A DNA stretch of 64,000 bases from Streptomyces ochraceiscleroticus (GTDB taxonomy: Bacteria; Actinomycetota; Actinomycetes; Streptomycetales; Streptomycetaceae). The stretch spans positions 1-64,000 of the forward strand of contig NZ_JOAX01000008.1 in assembly GCF_000720485.1 (NCBI RefSeq). The letters run 5' to 3'. The notes under the pieces were generated by a model. The model searched no databases. It saw only the letters and a list, made by a program, of their open reading frames with translations, and had not been told where the DNA came from. The position numbers and the translations under genes were made by a program. Shown in pieces: positions 35,273-44,857 of this stretch (the stretch's first letter is position 1; each line of letters opens with the position of its first letter).

Positions 35273-36658
35273 ATGAACGCGGAAACGCTGGCCGCATTGC
35301 GGAATGCCGTGCGGGGGCCCGTTATCGGGCCGGAGGATTCCGGATACGACGAGGCCCGCAAGGTCTACAACGGGATGATCGACAGGCGTCCCGGTGCGGT
35401 CCTGCGGTGCTCGGACGCCGCGGACGTCATGAGCGCGGTGCGGGCCGTACGCGAGAAGGGACTCGAACTCGCCGTGCGGGGCGGGGGACACAGCGGGCCG
35501 GGACTAGGGGTCGTGGACGGCGGCGTCACCGTCGACCTGGCGCCGATGCGATGGGTGCGGGTCGACCCCGGCGCGCGGACCGCGCAGGTGGGCGGCGGGT
35601 CACTGCTCGCCGACCTCGACCACGCCACACACCCCTTCGGCCTCGGCGTGCCCGCAGGCATCGTGTCCACGACAGGTGTCGGCGGGCTGACGCTCGGCGG
35701 CGGGCACGGGTACCTCACACGGAAGTACGGCCTGACGGTGGACAGTCTGCTGGCCGCCGACGTCGTACTGGCCGACGGCAGTTTCGTCACCGCGGACCGG
35801 GAAAACCACCCCGAGCTGTTCTGGGCGCTGCGCGGCGGAGGCGGGAATTTCGGCGTGGTGACGTCCTTCACCTACCAACTGCATCCGGTGAGCACGGTGG
35901 GGGTCGGGATTACCGTGTGGCCGGCGGAGCAGACGCGCGAAGTGCTGAGCTGGTACGGGGAATTCCTGCCGCGGCAGGGGGACGACCTGTACGGCTTCTT
36001 CGCGGTGCTGAACGTGCCGCCGGGGCCGCCGTTCCCCGAGGAAATCCACGGGCGGCGGATGTGCGGGGTGGTGTGGTGCTGGACGGGCGAACTGGAGCGG
36101 CTGGGCGAGGCGCTCGCCGCCGTACAGGAGCCCGGAAAGCCCGCATTCCATTTCGCGGCGCCGATGCCGTATCCGGAGCTGCAGTCCATGTTCGACGCGC
36201 TGATGCCGCCCGGACTGCAGTGGTACTGGCGGGCGAGCTTCTTCGACCGGATTCCGGACGCCGCGCTGGACGCGCACTTCATGTACGCGGAAGGGCTGCC
36301 GGGCGGGCTGTCGACCATGCACCTGTATCCGGTCGACGGGGCCGCACACCGGGTGGGGAGCGACGAGACCGCGTGGAGTTACCGCGACGCCCTCTGGTCC
36401 GGGGTCTTCGCCGGGATCGACCCCGACCCGGCCAACGCCCGGACGATCAAGGAGTGGAGCGTCGGGTACTGGGAGGCGCTGCGCCCCCACTCGATGGGCG
36501 GCGGCTATGTGAACTTCTTCGGCGAGGGGGAAGGGGAGGACCGGGTCCGGGCCACTTACCGGGAGAACTACGACCGGCTGGCGCGGATCAAGCGCACCTA
36601 CGACCCGGACAACCTCTTCCACACGAACCAGAACGTCAGGCCCGCACCGCGGCAGTGA
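35273..36658 (+). CDS. FAD-linked (BBE-type) oxidoreductase
   Basis: 461 residues. The VAO/PCMH-type FAD domain has [11 protein letters not shown] with the His usually attached to the FAD 8-alpha position, then [23 protein letters not shown]. In bicovalent enzymes a Cys follows (GLTCDN); here it is GLTVDS, so the flavin is probably attached only by His. C-terminal berberine-bridge segment: [15 protein letters not shown]. Such enzymes oxidise sugars, alkaloids or polyketides; the substrate is unknown. It follows the HATPase gene by four bases and overlaps the convergent SDR by 23 bp. Confidence 0.88.
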   Translation: MNAETLAALRNAVRGPVIGPEDSGYDEARKVYNGMIDRRPGAVLRCSDAADVMSAVRAVREKGLELAVRGGGHSGPGLGVVDGGVTVDLAPMRWVRVDPGARTAQVGGGSLLADLDHATHPFGLGVPAGIVSTTGVGGLTLGGGHGYLTRKYGLTVDSLLAADVVLADGSFVTADRENHPELFWALRGGGGNFGVVTSFTYQLHPVSTVGVGITVWPAEQTREVLSWYGEFLPRQGDDLYGFFAVLNVPPGPPFPEEIHGRRMCGVVWCWTGELERLGEALAAVQEPGKPAFHFAAPMPYPELQSMFDALMPPGLQWYWRASFFDRIPDAALDAHFMYAEGLPGGLSTMHLYPVDGAAHRVGSDETAWSYRDALWSGVFAGIDPDPANARTIKEWSVGYWEALRPHSMGGGYVNFFGEGEGEDRVRATYRENYDRLARIKRTYDPDNLFHTNQNVRPAPRQ

Positions 36659-37574
36659 AGTCGTAGGTCACGCCCGTCAGTTGTTCCGAAGCCGTCCACA
36701 GGGCGTCCGACGTGGTGTCGTCCCGCGTCCACGGGGCGCGGAAGGACAGCCCGGGGGCGCCGCGGAGGCCGCCCTGCGGGCCGATGAACGCGTCGGGCTT
36801 CATGTGCGGGGCCGTGGCCGCGCACAGGGCCGGGAGCGCGCCGACTTCGGCGGGCTGGGCGATGACGCGGTTGCCGAGGGCGACGACGCGCTCGGCGCGG
36901 GTGCGGCCCTCCATGCGGACGCCCGCCGTCTGGAGATTGGTGGCGGCGTAGCCGGGGTGGGCGGCCACGGACAGCACGTCCGAGCCGGCGCGGGCGAGGC
37001 GCTTGGCCAGCTCGTGGGTGAAGAGCAGGTTGGCCGACTTGGAGCGGCCGTAGGCGACCCAGCGGCGGTAGCGGTGGTGCTCGTAGTTGAGGTCGGTGAG
37101 GTCGACATTCGCGAGGGTGTGGAGACCGCTGGAGACCGTGACGACGCGGGCGCCGGGCGTGCCGAGCAGCGCGGGGAGGAGCAGGCCGGTCAGCGCGAAG
37201 TGGCCGAGGTGATTGGTGCCGAACTGCATCTCGAAGCCGTCGGCCGTGCGGCGGTGCGGGAGCGCCATCACGCCGGCGTTGTTGATGAGCAGATCGAGGC
37301 GGGAGGGGGCCAGGTCGGCGGCGAAGGCGCGGACGGAGGCCAGGTCGGCGAGGTCGAGGGTGCGCAGCTCGATGTCGGAGGCGGGGACCTCGGCGTGCAG
37401 ATGGGCGGCGGCCGCGGCGCCGCGGTCCTTGTCGCGGCAGGCGAGGATCACCCGGGCCCCGCGGCGGGCGAGCTCCCGGGCCGTGACGTAGCCGAGGCCG
37501 CTGTTGGCCCCGGTGACGACGGCCTGCTTGCCGGTGAGGTCGGGAATGTGGGAGGTGTTCCAGCGGCGGGCCAT
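36636..37574 (-). CDS. Short-chain dehydrogenase/reductase
   Basis: 312 residues, resembling the retinol-dehydrogenase/WW-oxidoreductase-like SDR group common in actinobacteria. Motifs: cofactor TGANSGLG, structural NNAG in LLINNAGVM, catalytic Ser in TVSSGLH, and YxxxK in [13 protein letters not shown] after ILAC suggests NADP(H). ATG 37574 is preceded by AAAGG; the longer frame to 37607 is rejected as it enters the repeat region. Substrate unknown. Convergent with the flavin oxidase with a 23-bp overlap. Confidence 0.88.
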   Translation of the reverse strand: MARRWNTSHIPDLTGKQAVVTGANSGLGYVTARELARRGARVILACRDKDRGAAAAAHLHAEVPASDIELRTLDLADLASVRAFAADLAPSRLDLLINNAGVMALPHRRTADGFEMQFGTNHLGHFALTGLLLPALLGTPGARVVTVSSGLHTLANVDLTDLNYEHHRYRRWVAYGRSKSANLLFTHELAKRLARAGSDVLSVAAHPGYAATNLQTAGVRMEGRTRAERVVALGNRVIAQPAEVGALPALCAATAPHMKPDAFIGPQGGLRGAPGLSFRAPWTRDDTTSDALWTASEQLTGVTYDFTAAVRA

Positions 37575-37613
37575 TGCCTGAACCTTTCGGTACGCGGGAC
37601 TCGGCACGTGTCA

Positions 37614-37667
37614 GTACGCGGTACCTCTGTACCCGTCCGAGTACGCGGTACGTCTGTACTCGTCGGT
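37614..37667. repeat. 27-bp tandem direct repeat upstream of the SDR
   Basis: Two adjacent 27-bp units, 37614-37640 and 37641-37667, both beginning GTACGCGGTAC and continuing TCTGTAC then CGTC; they differ at four positions. GTAC occurs repeatedly, giving internal symmetry. They lie 40 bp before the SDR start, so they may be regulator sites or simple slippage. Confidence 0.6.
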
Positions 37668-37802
37668 AGAGCGCTGTGGCCAGCGTACGCCGCTGTGGGT
37701 GACGGTCCGCATGCGACCGCCCCGCCGCGCGCCGGGCAGGGCAGGGAAGGCGCGGGCGGGGCAGCCGGGTATGGGGGTGGCGGTCGGGCCGCCGCTGTGG
37801 GG

Positions 37803-38180
37803 TCAGGCGGCCGCGGCGGCCTCCGGAGCCACGCGCGTCTCGTACACCGGGACCGAGACCGACGCGTCGTCCAGGCAGGCGCCCGTCTCCAGGTCGAAGC
37901 GCTGCTTCAGGAGCGGGGAGGCCACGTACGGGCGGCCGTCGGCGGAGCCGGTGAGGCCGCGGGAGAGGACGTAGGCGCCGGTGAACGGGTCGCGGTTGCC
38001 GATCGCGTACGGACGGCCCGCGCGGTCCAGGAAGACCGCGGCCTGGCCGCCGTCGGGCAGCAGCACGGCCACGCCGCGCCCGGGGACGAGCCCGGAGGGG
38101 GCGCAGACGGCGAGCCAGCCGCGGTCGGTGCGCAGTTCGATCGTGCCGGTCGTCAGCGGGCGTTCGAGGGTCTCGGTCAT
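37803..38180 (-). CDS. nirD: Nitrite reductase small subunit
   Basis: 125 residues with the Rieske-like fold of NirD: WLAVCAPSGLVPGRGVAVLLPDG, then IGNRDPFTGAYVLSRGLTG and VASPLLKQRFDLETG. Like other NirD proteins it lacks the Cys/His ligands of true Rieske proteins. Partner of NirB in the NADH-dependent reduction of nitrite to ammonium. Its ATG overlaps the nirB stop (ATGA). The longer upstream frame lies inside nirB and is rejected. Confidence 0.94.
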   Translation of the reverse strand: MTETLERPLTTGTIELRTDRGWLAVCAPSGLVPGRGVAVLLPDGGQAAVFLDRAGRPYAIGNRDPFTGAYVLSRGLTGSADGRPYVASPLLKQRFDLETGACLDDASVSVPVYETRVAPEAAAAA

Positions 38181-40774
38181 CGGGCGACAGTCCCTTCCAG
38201 GGTGCGTACGGGGAGCGTGGGGCCGGCCAGCAGGTCCAGGTCCGGCTTCATCTGGTCCCGCTCGGGGACGAAGCGGACGGACGGGTCGGGCGCGTCCGGC
38301 GCGTTGACGAAGGAGACGAAGCGGGCGAGGCGCTCGGGGTCGTCGAGGGTCTCGGCCCATTCGTCGCGGTAGTGGGCGACGTGGTCGGCCATCAGGGCCT
38401 CCAGCTCGTCGCAGAGCCCGAGGGAGTCGTGGACGACGACGTCACGGACGTGGTCCAGGCCGCCTTCGATGCGCTCCAGCCAGGCGGAGGTGCGCTCCAG
38501 GCGGTCGGCGGTGCGGATGTAGAACATCAGGAAGCGGTCGATCAGGCGGACCAGCTCGGCGTCGGAGAGGTCCTGGGCGAGCAGGTCGGCGTGGCGCGGG
38601 TCGGCGCCGCCGTTGCCGCCGACGTACAGGTTCCAGCCGTTCGAGGTGGCGATGACGCCGAAGTCCTTGCCGCGGGCCTCGGCGCACTCGCGGGCGCAGC
38701 CGGAGACCGCGGACTTGAGCTTGTGCGGCGAGCGCAGGCCCCGGTAGCGCAGCTCCAGGTCGATGGCCATGCGGACGGAGTCCTGGACGCCGTAGCGGCA
38801 CCAGGTCTGGCCCACGCAGGACTTCACCGTGCGGAGCGCCTTGCCGTACGCGTGACCCGACTCGAAGCCGGCGTCGACCAACCGGGCCCAGATCCGCGGC
38901 AGTTGGTCCACCCGCGCGCCGAACATGTCGATCCGCTGGCCGCCGGTGATCTTCGTGTAGAGGCCGAAGTCGCGGGCCACCTCGCCGATGACGATCAGCT
39001 TCTCGGGGGTGATCTCGCCGCCGGGGATGCGCGGCACGATCGAGTACGAGCCGTTGCGCTGCAGGTTGGCGAGGAAGTGGTCGTTGGTGTCCTGCAGCGC
39101 CGCCTGCTCGCCGTCCAGGACGTAACCGCTGGCGCCGAGGGTGGGGGCGAGCGAGGCGATGATCGAGCCGATGGCCGGCTTGCAGACCTCGCAGCCGTCA
39201 CCGTCCTTCGCCTCTTCCCGGCCGTGCGAGGCGAGCAGGTCCTCGTACGAGGTGAGGCGCAGGGTGCGGACGATCTCGTACAGCTCGGCGCGGGTGTGCG
39301 GGAAGCAGCCGCACAGGCCCTTGTCGACCGTGATGCCGTTCAGCTCCAGCTCGTCGTTGACCAGGGTGGTCAGCGCCTTGACGCAGGAGCCGCAGCCGGT
39401 GCCGGCCTTGGTGCACTTCTTGACCTCGGGGACCGTGCCGCAGGAGTGCTCGGTGACGGCCGCGCGGATGGTGCCCTTGGTGACGTTGTGGCAGTTGCAG
39501 ATGACCGCCTCGTCGGGGAGCGCGGAGGGGCCGATCGAGACCGGGCCGCCGGCGCCTGCGGGCAGGACGAGCTGCTCGGGGGAGACGGGCGGGACGCTGC
39601 CGGTGAGCGGGCGCAGCGTGCCGTACGCCTCGGCGTCGCCGACCAGGACGCCGCCCAGCAGCGTGCCGTCCTGGCCGATCACCAGCTTCTTGTAGACGCC
39701 GGAGCGGGAGTCGGCGTACACCACGTCCAGGCAGCCCTCGGCGTTGCCGTGCGCGTCACCGAAGGACGCCACGTCCACGCCGAGCAGCTTGAGCTTGGTG
39801 GAGGTGTCGGCGCCGGTGAAGCCGGCGGTCTCCTGCGCCGCGATGGCGGACGCGGCGGTCTCGGCCATCTCGTAACCGGGCGCGACCAGGCCGTACACCC
39901 GGCCGTCGACGGCCAGCGCGCACTCGCCGATCGCGAAGACCGCGGGGTCGGTCGCCGTACGGCACTGCTCGTCGACCTTGATGCCGCCGCGCTCGCCGAC
40001 CTCCAGGCCGCACTCACGGGCGAGCTGGTCGCGCGGCCGGACACCGGCGGAGAAGATCACCATGTCGGTGTCGATGCGCGAGCCGTCGGACAGCTCCATG
40101 CCGGTCACCGCGCCGTCCTCGCCCGCGGTGATCTCCTTGCCGCCGACGCCCGTGTGGACGGTGACGCCCATGTCCTCGATGGTGCGGCGCAGCGCCTCGC
40201 CGCCGCCGTCGTCGACCTGGACGGGCATCAGCCGGGGCGCGAACTCCACGACGTGCGTGTCCAGGCCCAGGCCCTTGAGCGCGCCGGCCGCCTCCAGGCC
40301 GAGCAGGCCGCCGCCGACGACCGAGCCGGAGGAGACGTTCTTGGCGTACTCCTCGATCTCCAGCAGGTCCTCGATCGTCCGGTAGACGAAGCAGCCCGCG
40401 CTGTCCTTGCCGGGGACCGGCGGGACGAAGGGGTAGGAACCGGTGGCGAGCACGAGCTGGTCGTACTGGACGGTGAAGCCGGAGCGGGCGGTCACCGTGC
40501 GGGTGGCGCGGTCGACGGTCTCGGCCGGGTCGCCCAGCCGCAGTTCGATGCCGTGCTTCTCGATGAAGTCCGCCTCGACGAGGGAGAGGTCCTCGGGGGT
40601 GCGGCCGGAGAAGTACGAGGTGAGCTGGACCCGGTCGTACGCCGGGCGCGGCTCCTCGCACAGGACGACGACGCGCGCGGCGTCACCGGTCATCCCCCGG
40701 TCGGCGAGGGCCTCCAGGAAGCGCTGGCCGACCATCCCATGGCCGATGAGCACGATCGTGGGAGTGGCAGTCAT
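38177..40774 (-). CDS. nirB: Assimilatory nitrite reductase large subunit
   Basis: 865 residues. N-terminal FAD/NAD(P)H reductase (IVLIGHGMVGQRFLEAL), then a BFD-type [2Fe-2S] region (VICNCHNVTKG and CTKAGTGCGSC), then the sulfite/nitrite reductase half whose C-x5-C (CVGQTWC) and C-x3-C (GCARECAEA) bind the [4Fe-4S] cluster and sirohaem. Reduces nitrite to ammonium in six electrons. Order here: FAD protein, nirB, nirD, all minus strand with 2-bp and ATGA junctions. Sirohaem could be supplied by the chelatase gene at 53869. Confidence 0.97.
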   Translation of the reverse strand: MTATPTIVLIGHGMVGQRFLEALADRGMTGDAARVVVLCEEPRPAYDRVQLTSYFSGRTPEDLSLVEADFIEKHGIELRLGDPAETVDRATRTVTARSGFTVQYDQLVLATGSYPFVPPVPGKDSAGCFVYRTIEDLLEIEEYAKNVSSGSVVGGGLLGLEAAGALKGLGLDTHVVEFAPRLMPVQVDDGGGEALRRTIEDMGVTVHTGVGGKEITAGEDGAVTGMELSDGSRIDTDMVIFSAGVRPRDQLARECGLEVGERGGIKVDEQCRTATDPAVFAIGECALAVDGRVYGLVAPGYEMAETAASAIAAQETAGFTGADTSTKLKLLGVDVASFGDAHGNAEGCLDVVYADSRSGVYKKLVIGQDGTLLGGVLVGDAEAYGTLRPLTGSVPPVSPEQLVLPAGAGGPVSIGPSALPDEAVICNCHNVTKGTIRAAVTEHSCGTVPEVKKCTKAGTGCGSCVKALTTLVNDELELNGITVDKGLCGCFPHTRAELYEIVRTLRLTSYEDLLASHGREEAKDGDGCEVCKPAIGSIIASLAPTLGASGYVLDGEQAALQDTNDHFLANLQRNGSYSIVPRIPGGEITPEKLIVIGEVARDFGLYTKITGGQRIDMFGARVDQLPRIWARLVDAGFESGHAYGKALRTVKSCVGQTWCRYGVQDSVRMAIDLELRYRGLRSPHKLKSAVSGCARECAEARGKDFGVIATSNGWNLYVGGNGGADPRHADLLAQDLSDAELVRLIDRFLMFYIRTADRLERTSAWLERIEGGLDHVRDVVVHDSLGLCDELEALMADHVAHYRDEWAETLDDPERLARFVSFVNAPDAPDPSVRFVPERDQMKPDLDLLAGPTLPVRTLEGTVAR

Positions 40775-40776
40775 GG

Positions 40777-42021
40777 TCAGTGGCCTCCATCATTCGTGAG
40801 CAGGTGGAGCACGGGAGCGGCGGGCAGTGGTTCGTCGCCCTCCCAGGTACGGGCGAGCGCGCCGACAGTGCCGAGATCGCCGAGAAGAATGCCGCCGACC
40901 AGCCGGTCGCCGCGGACGACGACCCGGCGGTATGCGCTGCGGGTGGCGTCGCTGAGGCGGATGACGTCGTCGCCGGGGGCCGGGGTGGTTTCGCCGAAAG
41001 CGGCGAGGTCGAGGACGGGAGCCGCGGGGGAGGGGCTGCCCAGGGTGAGCCGGGTCAGGGCCCGCGTACCGCGGTAGGAGCCCGCGGCGTCGTCGAGCAG
41101 CCGGGCGGCCAGCAGATCGGCCTGTTCCAGCGCCGGTCCGGCCAGCCCGTAGGTCACGCCGTCGTGCTCGGCGCAGTCGCCGATCGCGAAGATGTGGGGG
41201 TCGTCGGTGCGCAGCGCGTCGTCGACGACGATGCCGCGGCGGACGGTGAGCCCGGCGGCCGCGGCCAGGCCGGTACGGGGGCGTACCCCGCAGGCCAGGA
41301 CGACCAGGTCGGCGTCGAGCGCGTAACCGTCGGCCAGCTCGACCGCGCGGACGGCGCCGTCGCCGGTGCGCAGGCCCCGGACGCGGCACTCGGTGTGCAC
41401 CTCGACGCCGAGGTCGTGGAGGTGGGCGCGGAGCAGCTCGCCCGCTTCCTCGTCGAGCTGGCGCTCCATCAGGTGCTCGCCCTGGTGGGCTAGTACGACC
41501 TGGGCGCCGCGCTCGGCGAGCGCCCGGGCGGCCGAGACGCCGAGCAGTCCGCCGCCGATGACGACCGCGCGGCGGCCCTCGGCGCCGGCGAGTGCCCGGC
41601 AGTCGTCCAGCGTGCGGAACGGGTGGACGCCGCGCGGGAGTTCGTGGGCGCCGGGCGCGAAGAGGCCGCGCAGCGGGGGCAGTACGGGGTTGGAGCCGGT
41701 GGCCAGGACGAGGATGTCGTAGGGGACGGCGCGGCCGTCGTCGCAGTGGACCAGTTGGACGTCGCGGTCGACGCGGACCGCCCGTACGCCGCTGAGCCAC
41801 AGCGCCCCGGGGACCGCGGGCAGCGCGATCACCTCGGGGGTGTAGCGGCCCGCCAGTACCTCGGCGAGCAGCACGCGGTTGTACGGCGCGTGCGGCTCCT
41901 CGCCGATCACGGTCACCGTGTACCGCGCGTCACTCTGGCTGTCGCCGGAGCCGAGCTGCCGCGCGAGCCGGGCGGCGGCCATCCCGCCGCCGATCACCAC
42001 CACGCGCTGTTTCGAGGTCAT
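40777..42021 (-). CDS. NAD(P)/FAD-dependent oxidoreductase of nitrite/nitrate assimilation
   Basis: 414 residues. Two dinucleotide motifs: FAD at VVVIGGGMAAARLARQL and NAD(P)H at AVVIGGGLLGVSAARALAE; HIFAIGDCAEHDG is the second FAD contact. It resembles the N-terminal half of NirB and NasB/rubredoxin reductase-type proteins. First gene of the nirBD operon, two bases before nirB, so it probably passes NAD(P)H electrons to nitrate reductase (NasA) or nitrite reductase. GlnR-type half-sites lie upstream. Confidence 0.9.
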   Translation of the reverse strand: MTSKQRVVVIGGGMAAARLARQLGSGDSQSDARYTVTVIGEEPHAPYNRVLLAEVLAGRYTPEVIALPAVPGALWLSGVRAVRVDRDVQLVHCDDGRAVPYDILVLATGSNPVLPPLRGLFAPGAHELPRGVHPFRTLDDCRALAGAEGRRAVVIGGGLLGVSAARALAERGAQVVLAHQGEHLMERQLDEEAGELLRAHLHDLGVEVHTECRVRGLRTGDGAVRAVELADGYALDADLVVLACGVRPRTGLAAAAGLTVRRGIVVDDALRTDDPHIFAIGDCAEHDGVTYGLAGPALEQADLLAARLLDDAAGSYRGTRALTRLTLGSPSPAAPVLDLAAFGETTPAPGDDVIRLSDATRSAYRRVVVRGDRLVGGILLGDLGTVGALARTWEGDEPLPAAPVLHLLTNDGGH

Positions 42022-42044
42022 GCACAGCAGCGTGCGACGCCGCT

Positions 42045-42071
42045 GTTACCCCACCGCATCCCGGTCGTTTC
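42045..42071 (-). promoter_or_regulatory. Possible GlnR half-sites before the nir operon
   Basis: On the coding strand GAAAC and GTAAC are separated by 17 bases, consistent with the 6-5-6 phasing of GlnR boxes in which the central element is degenerate (GATGC). They are 24-50 bp before the ATG. GlnR control of nirB is established in S. coelicolor; binding to this sequence is inferred. Confidence 0.35.
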
Positions 42072-42081
42072 CCCCAGGGAA

Positions 42082-42126
42082 CGCTGCTCTCCTCACACGG
42101 CGGGGTGCCGTGTGAGGAGAGCAGCG
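42082..42126 (-). terminator. 20-bp perfect hairpin after the M20 gene
   Basis: Arms of 20 bases (starting CGCTGCTCTCC at 42082 and ending GGAGAGCAGCG at 42126) pair perfectly around a GGGGT loop. It starts about six bases after the stop of the minus-strand M20 gene and lies upstream of the nir operon promoter. No T-tract follows, common for Streptomyces terminators. Confidence 0.75.
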
Positions 42127-42131
42127 GCGCG

Positions 42132-43325
42132 CTATGCGGCCTTCGTGAGGCGGCGGGCCGCCAGCTCGGCGTAGACCGCGGCGCCGTCCGCCAGCACCGC
42201 GTCGTCGAAGACGGCGAGCGGGGAGTGGTTGTTCGGGGAGGTCTCCGGGTCGGCGCCGGGCGGCGGGGAGCCCAGCGTCAGCATCGCGCCCGGCACCTCG
42301 GCGATCACCCGGGAGAAGTCCTCCGAGCCGTGCAGCGGCTGCGGCAGCGGCGCGTAGAACTCCTCGCCGAGGGCTTCCCGCACGGTGTGCGCCACGAAGT
42401 CCGCCTCGGCGTGATCGTTGACGGTCACCGGGTACTGCTCGACGAACTCCGCGTCCACCTCGACGCCGTACGCCTGCGCGATGCCCCGGCAGACCTCCGG
42501 CGAGCCCTCCCTGACCTTGCGCTGCGCCTCGGGCGAGAAGCTGCGGACCGTCGCGTGGAAGGTGGCGGTGTCCGGGATGACGTTCTGCTGGGTGCCGGCG
42601 TGGAAGGTGCCCACCGTCAGCACGACCGGGTCGAAGATGTCGAAGGTACGGGTGATCCACGCCTGGAGCGCGGTGACCATGGCGCAGGCGGCCTGCACCG
42701 GGTCCTTGGCGCGGTGCGGCATCGAGCCGTGGCCGCCCTCGCCGTTGACGGTCACCTTCAGGACGTTGGACGCGGCGAGCGCCGGGCCGCCACGGGTCCC
42801 GAAGACGCCGCTCCGCAGGCCCGCGGACATCACGTGGATCGCGTACGCGGCGTCCGGGCGCGTGCCGGAGGCATCCAGTACGCCTTCCGCGAGCATCTGC
42901 CCGGCGCCGTCGAAGCCCTCCTCGCCGGGCTGGAACATGAAGACCACGTCGCCCGCGAGCCGGTCGCGGTGCGCCGAGAGCAGCTTCGCGGCGCCGGTGA
43001 GCATGGTGGTGTGCAGGTCGTGGCCGCAGGCGTGCATCCGGCCGGTGTCGGCGGCGAAGTCCAGGCCGGTCTTCTCGGCGACCGGCAGCGCGTCCATGTC
43101 ACCGCGCAGCAGCACCGTGGGACCCGGCTGTGCGCCGCGCAGTACGGCCGTCACCGAGCTGAGGCCGCTGCCGGTGCTGATCTCCAGCGGGAGGCCGTCC
43201 AGCGCCGTCAGCACCGTCTCCTGGGTGCGCGGCAGGTCGAGGCCGACCTCGGGGATGCGGTGCAGCGTGCGGCGCAGCTGTACGAGATCGCCGGAGAGGG
43301 CGCGGGCGTCGTCCCGCAGATTCAT
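42132..43325 (-). CDS. M20-family amidohydrolase (hippurate hydrolase type)
   Basis: 397 residues. M20D features: LRRTLHRIPEVGLDLPRTQETV, VLLRGDMDALPVAEKTGLDF, the metal-site motif HACGHDLHTTM and FMFQPGEEGFDGA with catalytic Glu, and the C-terminal metal His in LHGSEDFSRV. Hydrolyses N-acyl amino acids, hippurate-like amides or indole-amino-acid conjugates; the exact substrate is unknown. AGGAG lies before the ATG. Same strand as and 83 bp after the MHS transporter, probably co-transcribed as an uptake-and-hydrolysis pair. Confidence 0.92.
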   Translation of the reverse strand: MNLRDDARALSGDLVQLRRTLHRIPEVGLDLPRTQETVLTALDGLPLEISTGSGLSSVTAVLRGAQPGPTVLLRGDMDALPVAEKTGLDFAADTGRMHACGHDLHTTMLTGAAKLLSAHRDRLAGDVVFMFQPGEEGFDGAGQMLAEGVLDASGTRPDAAYAIHVMSAGLRSGVFGTRGGPALAASNVLKVTVNGEGGHGSMPHRAKDPVQAACAMVTALQAWITRTFDIFDPVVLTVGTFHAGTQQNVIPDTATFHATVRSFSPEAQRKVREGSPEVCRGIAQAYGVEVDAEFVEQYPVTVNDHAEADFVAHTVREALGEEFYAPLPQPLHGSEDFSRVIAEVPGAMLTLGSPPPGADPETSPNNHSPLAVFDDAVLADGAAVYAELAARRLTKAA

Positions 43326-43408
43326 TTGTGCTCCTTCGGAGTGGGGGAGGCTGCCATGAGAGGACCGCACCGTGAGGGCTTCGGCAAGAGGGCCTCCGCG
43401 GTGGAAGA

Positions 43409-44707
43409 TCAGCGCTCGGCGGACTTCAGCGGGCGGATCAGGAGGGTGCCGGCGAGGGAGACGGCGGCGGCCCCGGCGGCCCACCAGGGCACCAGCGTCA
43501 GGTGCCCGGCCTTCGCCATGGCCTGGGCCAGCAGCGGGAACGTGCCGCCGAACAGCCCGATCGCGATCGTGTACGGCACGCCCATCGCGACCACCCGCAC
43601 CGCGACCGGGAAGAGCTGCGCGAACAGCACGTTGGTGAGCCCGATGGGCGCCGCGATCAGGGCCAGGTAGACCACCGTGACCAGCCACATCGGCAGCGCG
43701 CCGTGCGCCAGCGCCAGCATCAGCGGCACGGTCGCGAGCGCCAGCACGGACAGGCCGATGCGCAGGGTGCGCAGCGCGCCCAGCCGGTCGGCGAGCCGCC
43801 CGACCACGACCATCGCCGCGACCAGCAGCACCAGCGGGCCCAGCATCGAGGCGGCCGACTCGGTGCCGGAGACGACGCCGAGCTGCTGCGCGTACTGGGG
43901 GAGGTAGGTGGTGCCGTAGTAGTACCCGACGGTCGCGCCGACCGAGATCAGGAAGACGGCCGCCATGTTGCGCAGGTTCGCCCGGTACAGCGCGCGCCGC
44001 TCGGCGGCCGTCGGGCCCGTGGCGCCCGCCTCGGCGAACTCGGTGCTCTCCTCGACGCCGCGCCGGATCCACAGCGCCAGCAGGCCCAGCGCCGCCGCGA
44101 CCAGGAAGCCGATCCGCCAGCCGCCGCCCCGCACGCCGTCCTCGCCGAACGCGACCAGCAGCAGCGTCAGTACGCCGAAGGAGAGGATGTTGCCGATGAC
44201 CACGCCCGAGTACGAGATCGAGCTGTAGAGGAAGCGCAGGTGGCGTGGGGCGGTCTCGGTGACGTACGCGGCGGCGCTGGGGTTCTCGCCGCCCATCGAC
44301 AGGCCCTGGACCAGCCGCAGCACGATCAGCAGGACGGGGGCGGCGGCGCCGAGCAGCGCGGCCGTCGGCAGTGCCGCGATCAGGACGCTGGCTCCGGAGA
44401 TGACCGCCATGCTGAGCGTGAGGGCGAACCGGCGGCCGCGCGTGTCGGCGATCCGGCCCACGACGTAACTGCCGAAGGGCCGGACGACGAAGCCGACCGC
44501 GAAGCCCACGTAGGCCGCGAGCAGCTTGGTCACCGGGTCGTCGCCGGGGAACATGGCCGCCGCGAAATACGGGGCCAGTACGGCGTAGATGGCCCAGTCG
44601 AAGGACTCCACGACGCCGCCGACGGTGGCGGCGAGCAGCGCCTTGCGCCCGTTGCCGTGCGCCGTGCGTGGGGTGTCCGCGGCTCTCGCCGCTACCGCTG
44701 ATGTCAT
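43409..44707 (-). CDS. MFS transporter of the metabolite:H+ symporter type
   Basis: 432 residues, about twelve membrane helices. ATVGGVVESFDWAIYAVLAPYFA and FVVRPFGSYVVGRIADTRGRR are the N-terminal and loop 2-3 motifs of the MHS family (KgtP, ShiA, ProP-like). Probably imports an organic anion or zwitterion cleaved by the M20 enzyme. The ATG 44707 begins similarity; the very long upstream frame runs opposite to the AsnC gene and is rejected. It is divergent from the Lrp/AsnC regulator, with a perfect inverted repeat in the gap. Confidence 0.9.
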   Translation of the reverse strand: MTSAVAARAADTPRTAHGNGRKALLAATVGGVVESFDWAIYAVLAPYFAAAMFPGDDPVTKLLAAYVGFAVGFVVRPFGSYVVGRIADTRGRRFALTLSMAVISGASVLIAALPTAALLGAAAPVLLIVLRLVQGLSMGGENPSAAAYVTETAPRHLRFLYSSISYSGVVIGNILSFGVLTLLLVAFGEDGVRGGGWRIGFLVAAALGLLALWIRRGVEESTEFAEAGATGPTAAERRALYRANLRNMAAVFLISVGATVGYYYGTTYLPQYAQQLGVVSGTESAASMLGPLVLLVAAMVVVGRLADRLGALRTLRIGLSVLALATVPLMLALAHGALPMWLVTVVYLALIAAPIGLTNVLFAQLFPVAVRVVAMGVPYTIAIGLFGGTFPLLAQAMAKAGHLTLVPWWAAGAAAVSLAGTLLIRPLKSAER

Positions 44708-44728
44708 CGCCGACCTCGTCTCATGGGC

Positions 44729-44748
44729 CCGGACGACCGAACGTCCGG
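44729..44748. promoter_or_regulatory. Inverted repeat between the transporter and the AsnC regulator
   Basis: CCGGACG-ACCGAA-CGTCCGG: perfect 7-bp arms 22 bp upstream of the transporter start. The direct repeat GAATGG-CTC-GAATGG follows at about 44763-44777. Either could be an Lrp/AsnC site; inferred. Confidence 0.4.
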
Positions 44749-44857
44749 TTCTGGGCGGTGCCGAATGGCTCGAATGGATCGCCATGCTGGCCAGCGGCCG
44801 AACGGAGGGAAACGGATTACCCTCAGAACGCAGGAAAGCTTCGTGGAGGCGGTGATC

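Noticed and set aside
38372..41077. 901-codon plus-strand open frame opposite nirB
   Set aside because: Shadow of nirB and the FAD protein; no motif, repetitive Ala/Gly/Val/Asp content.
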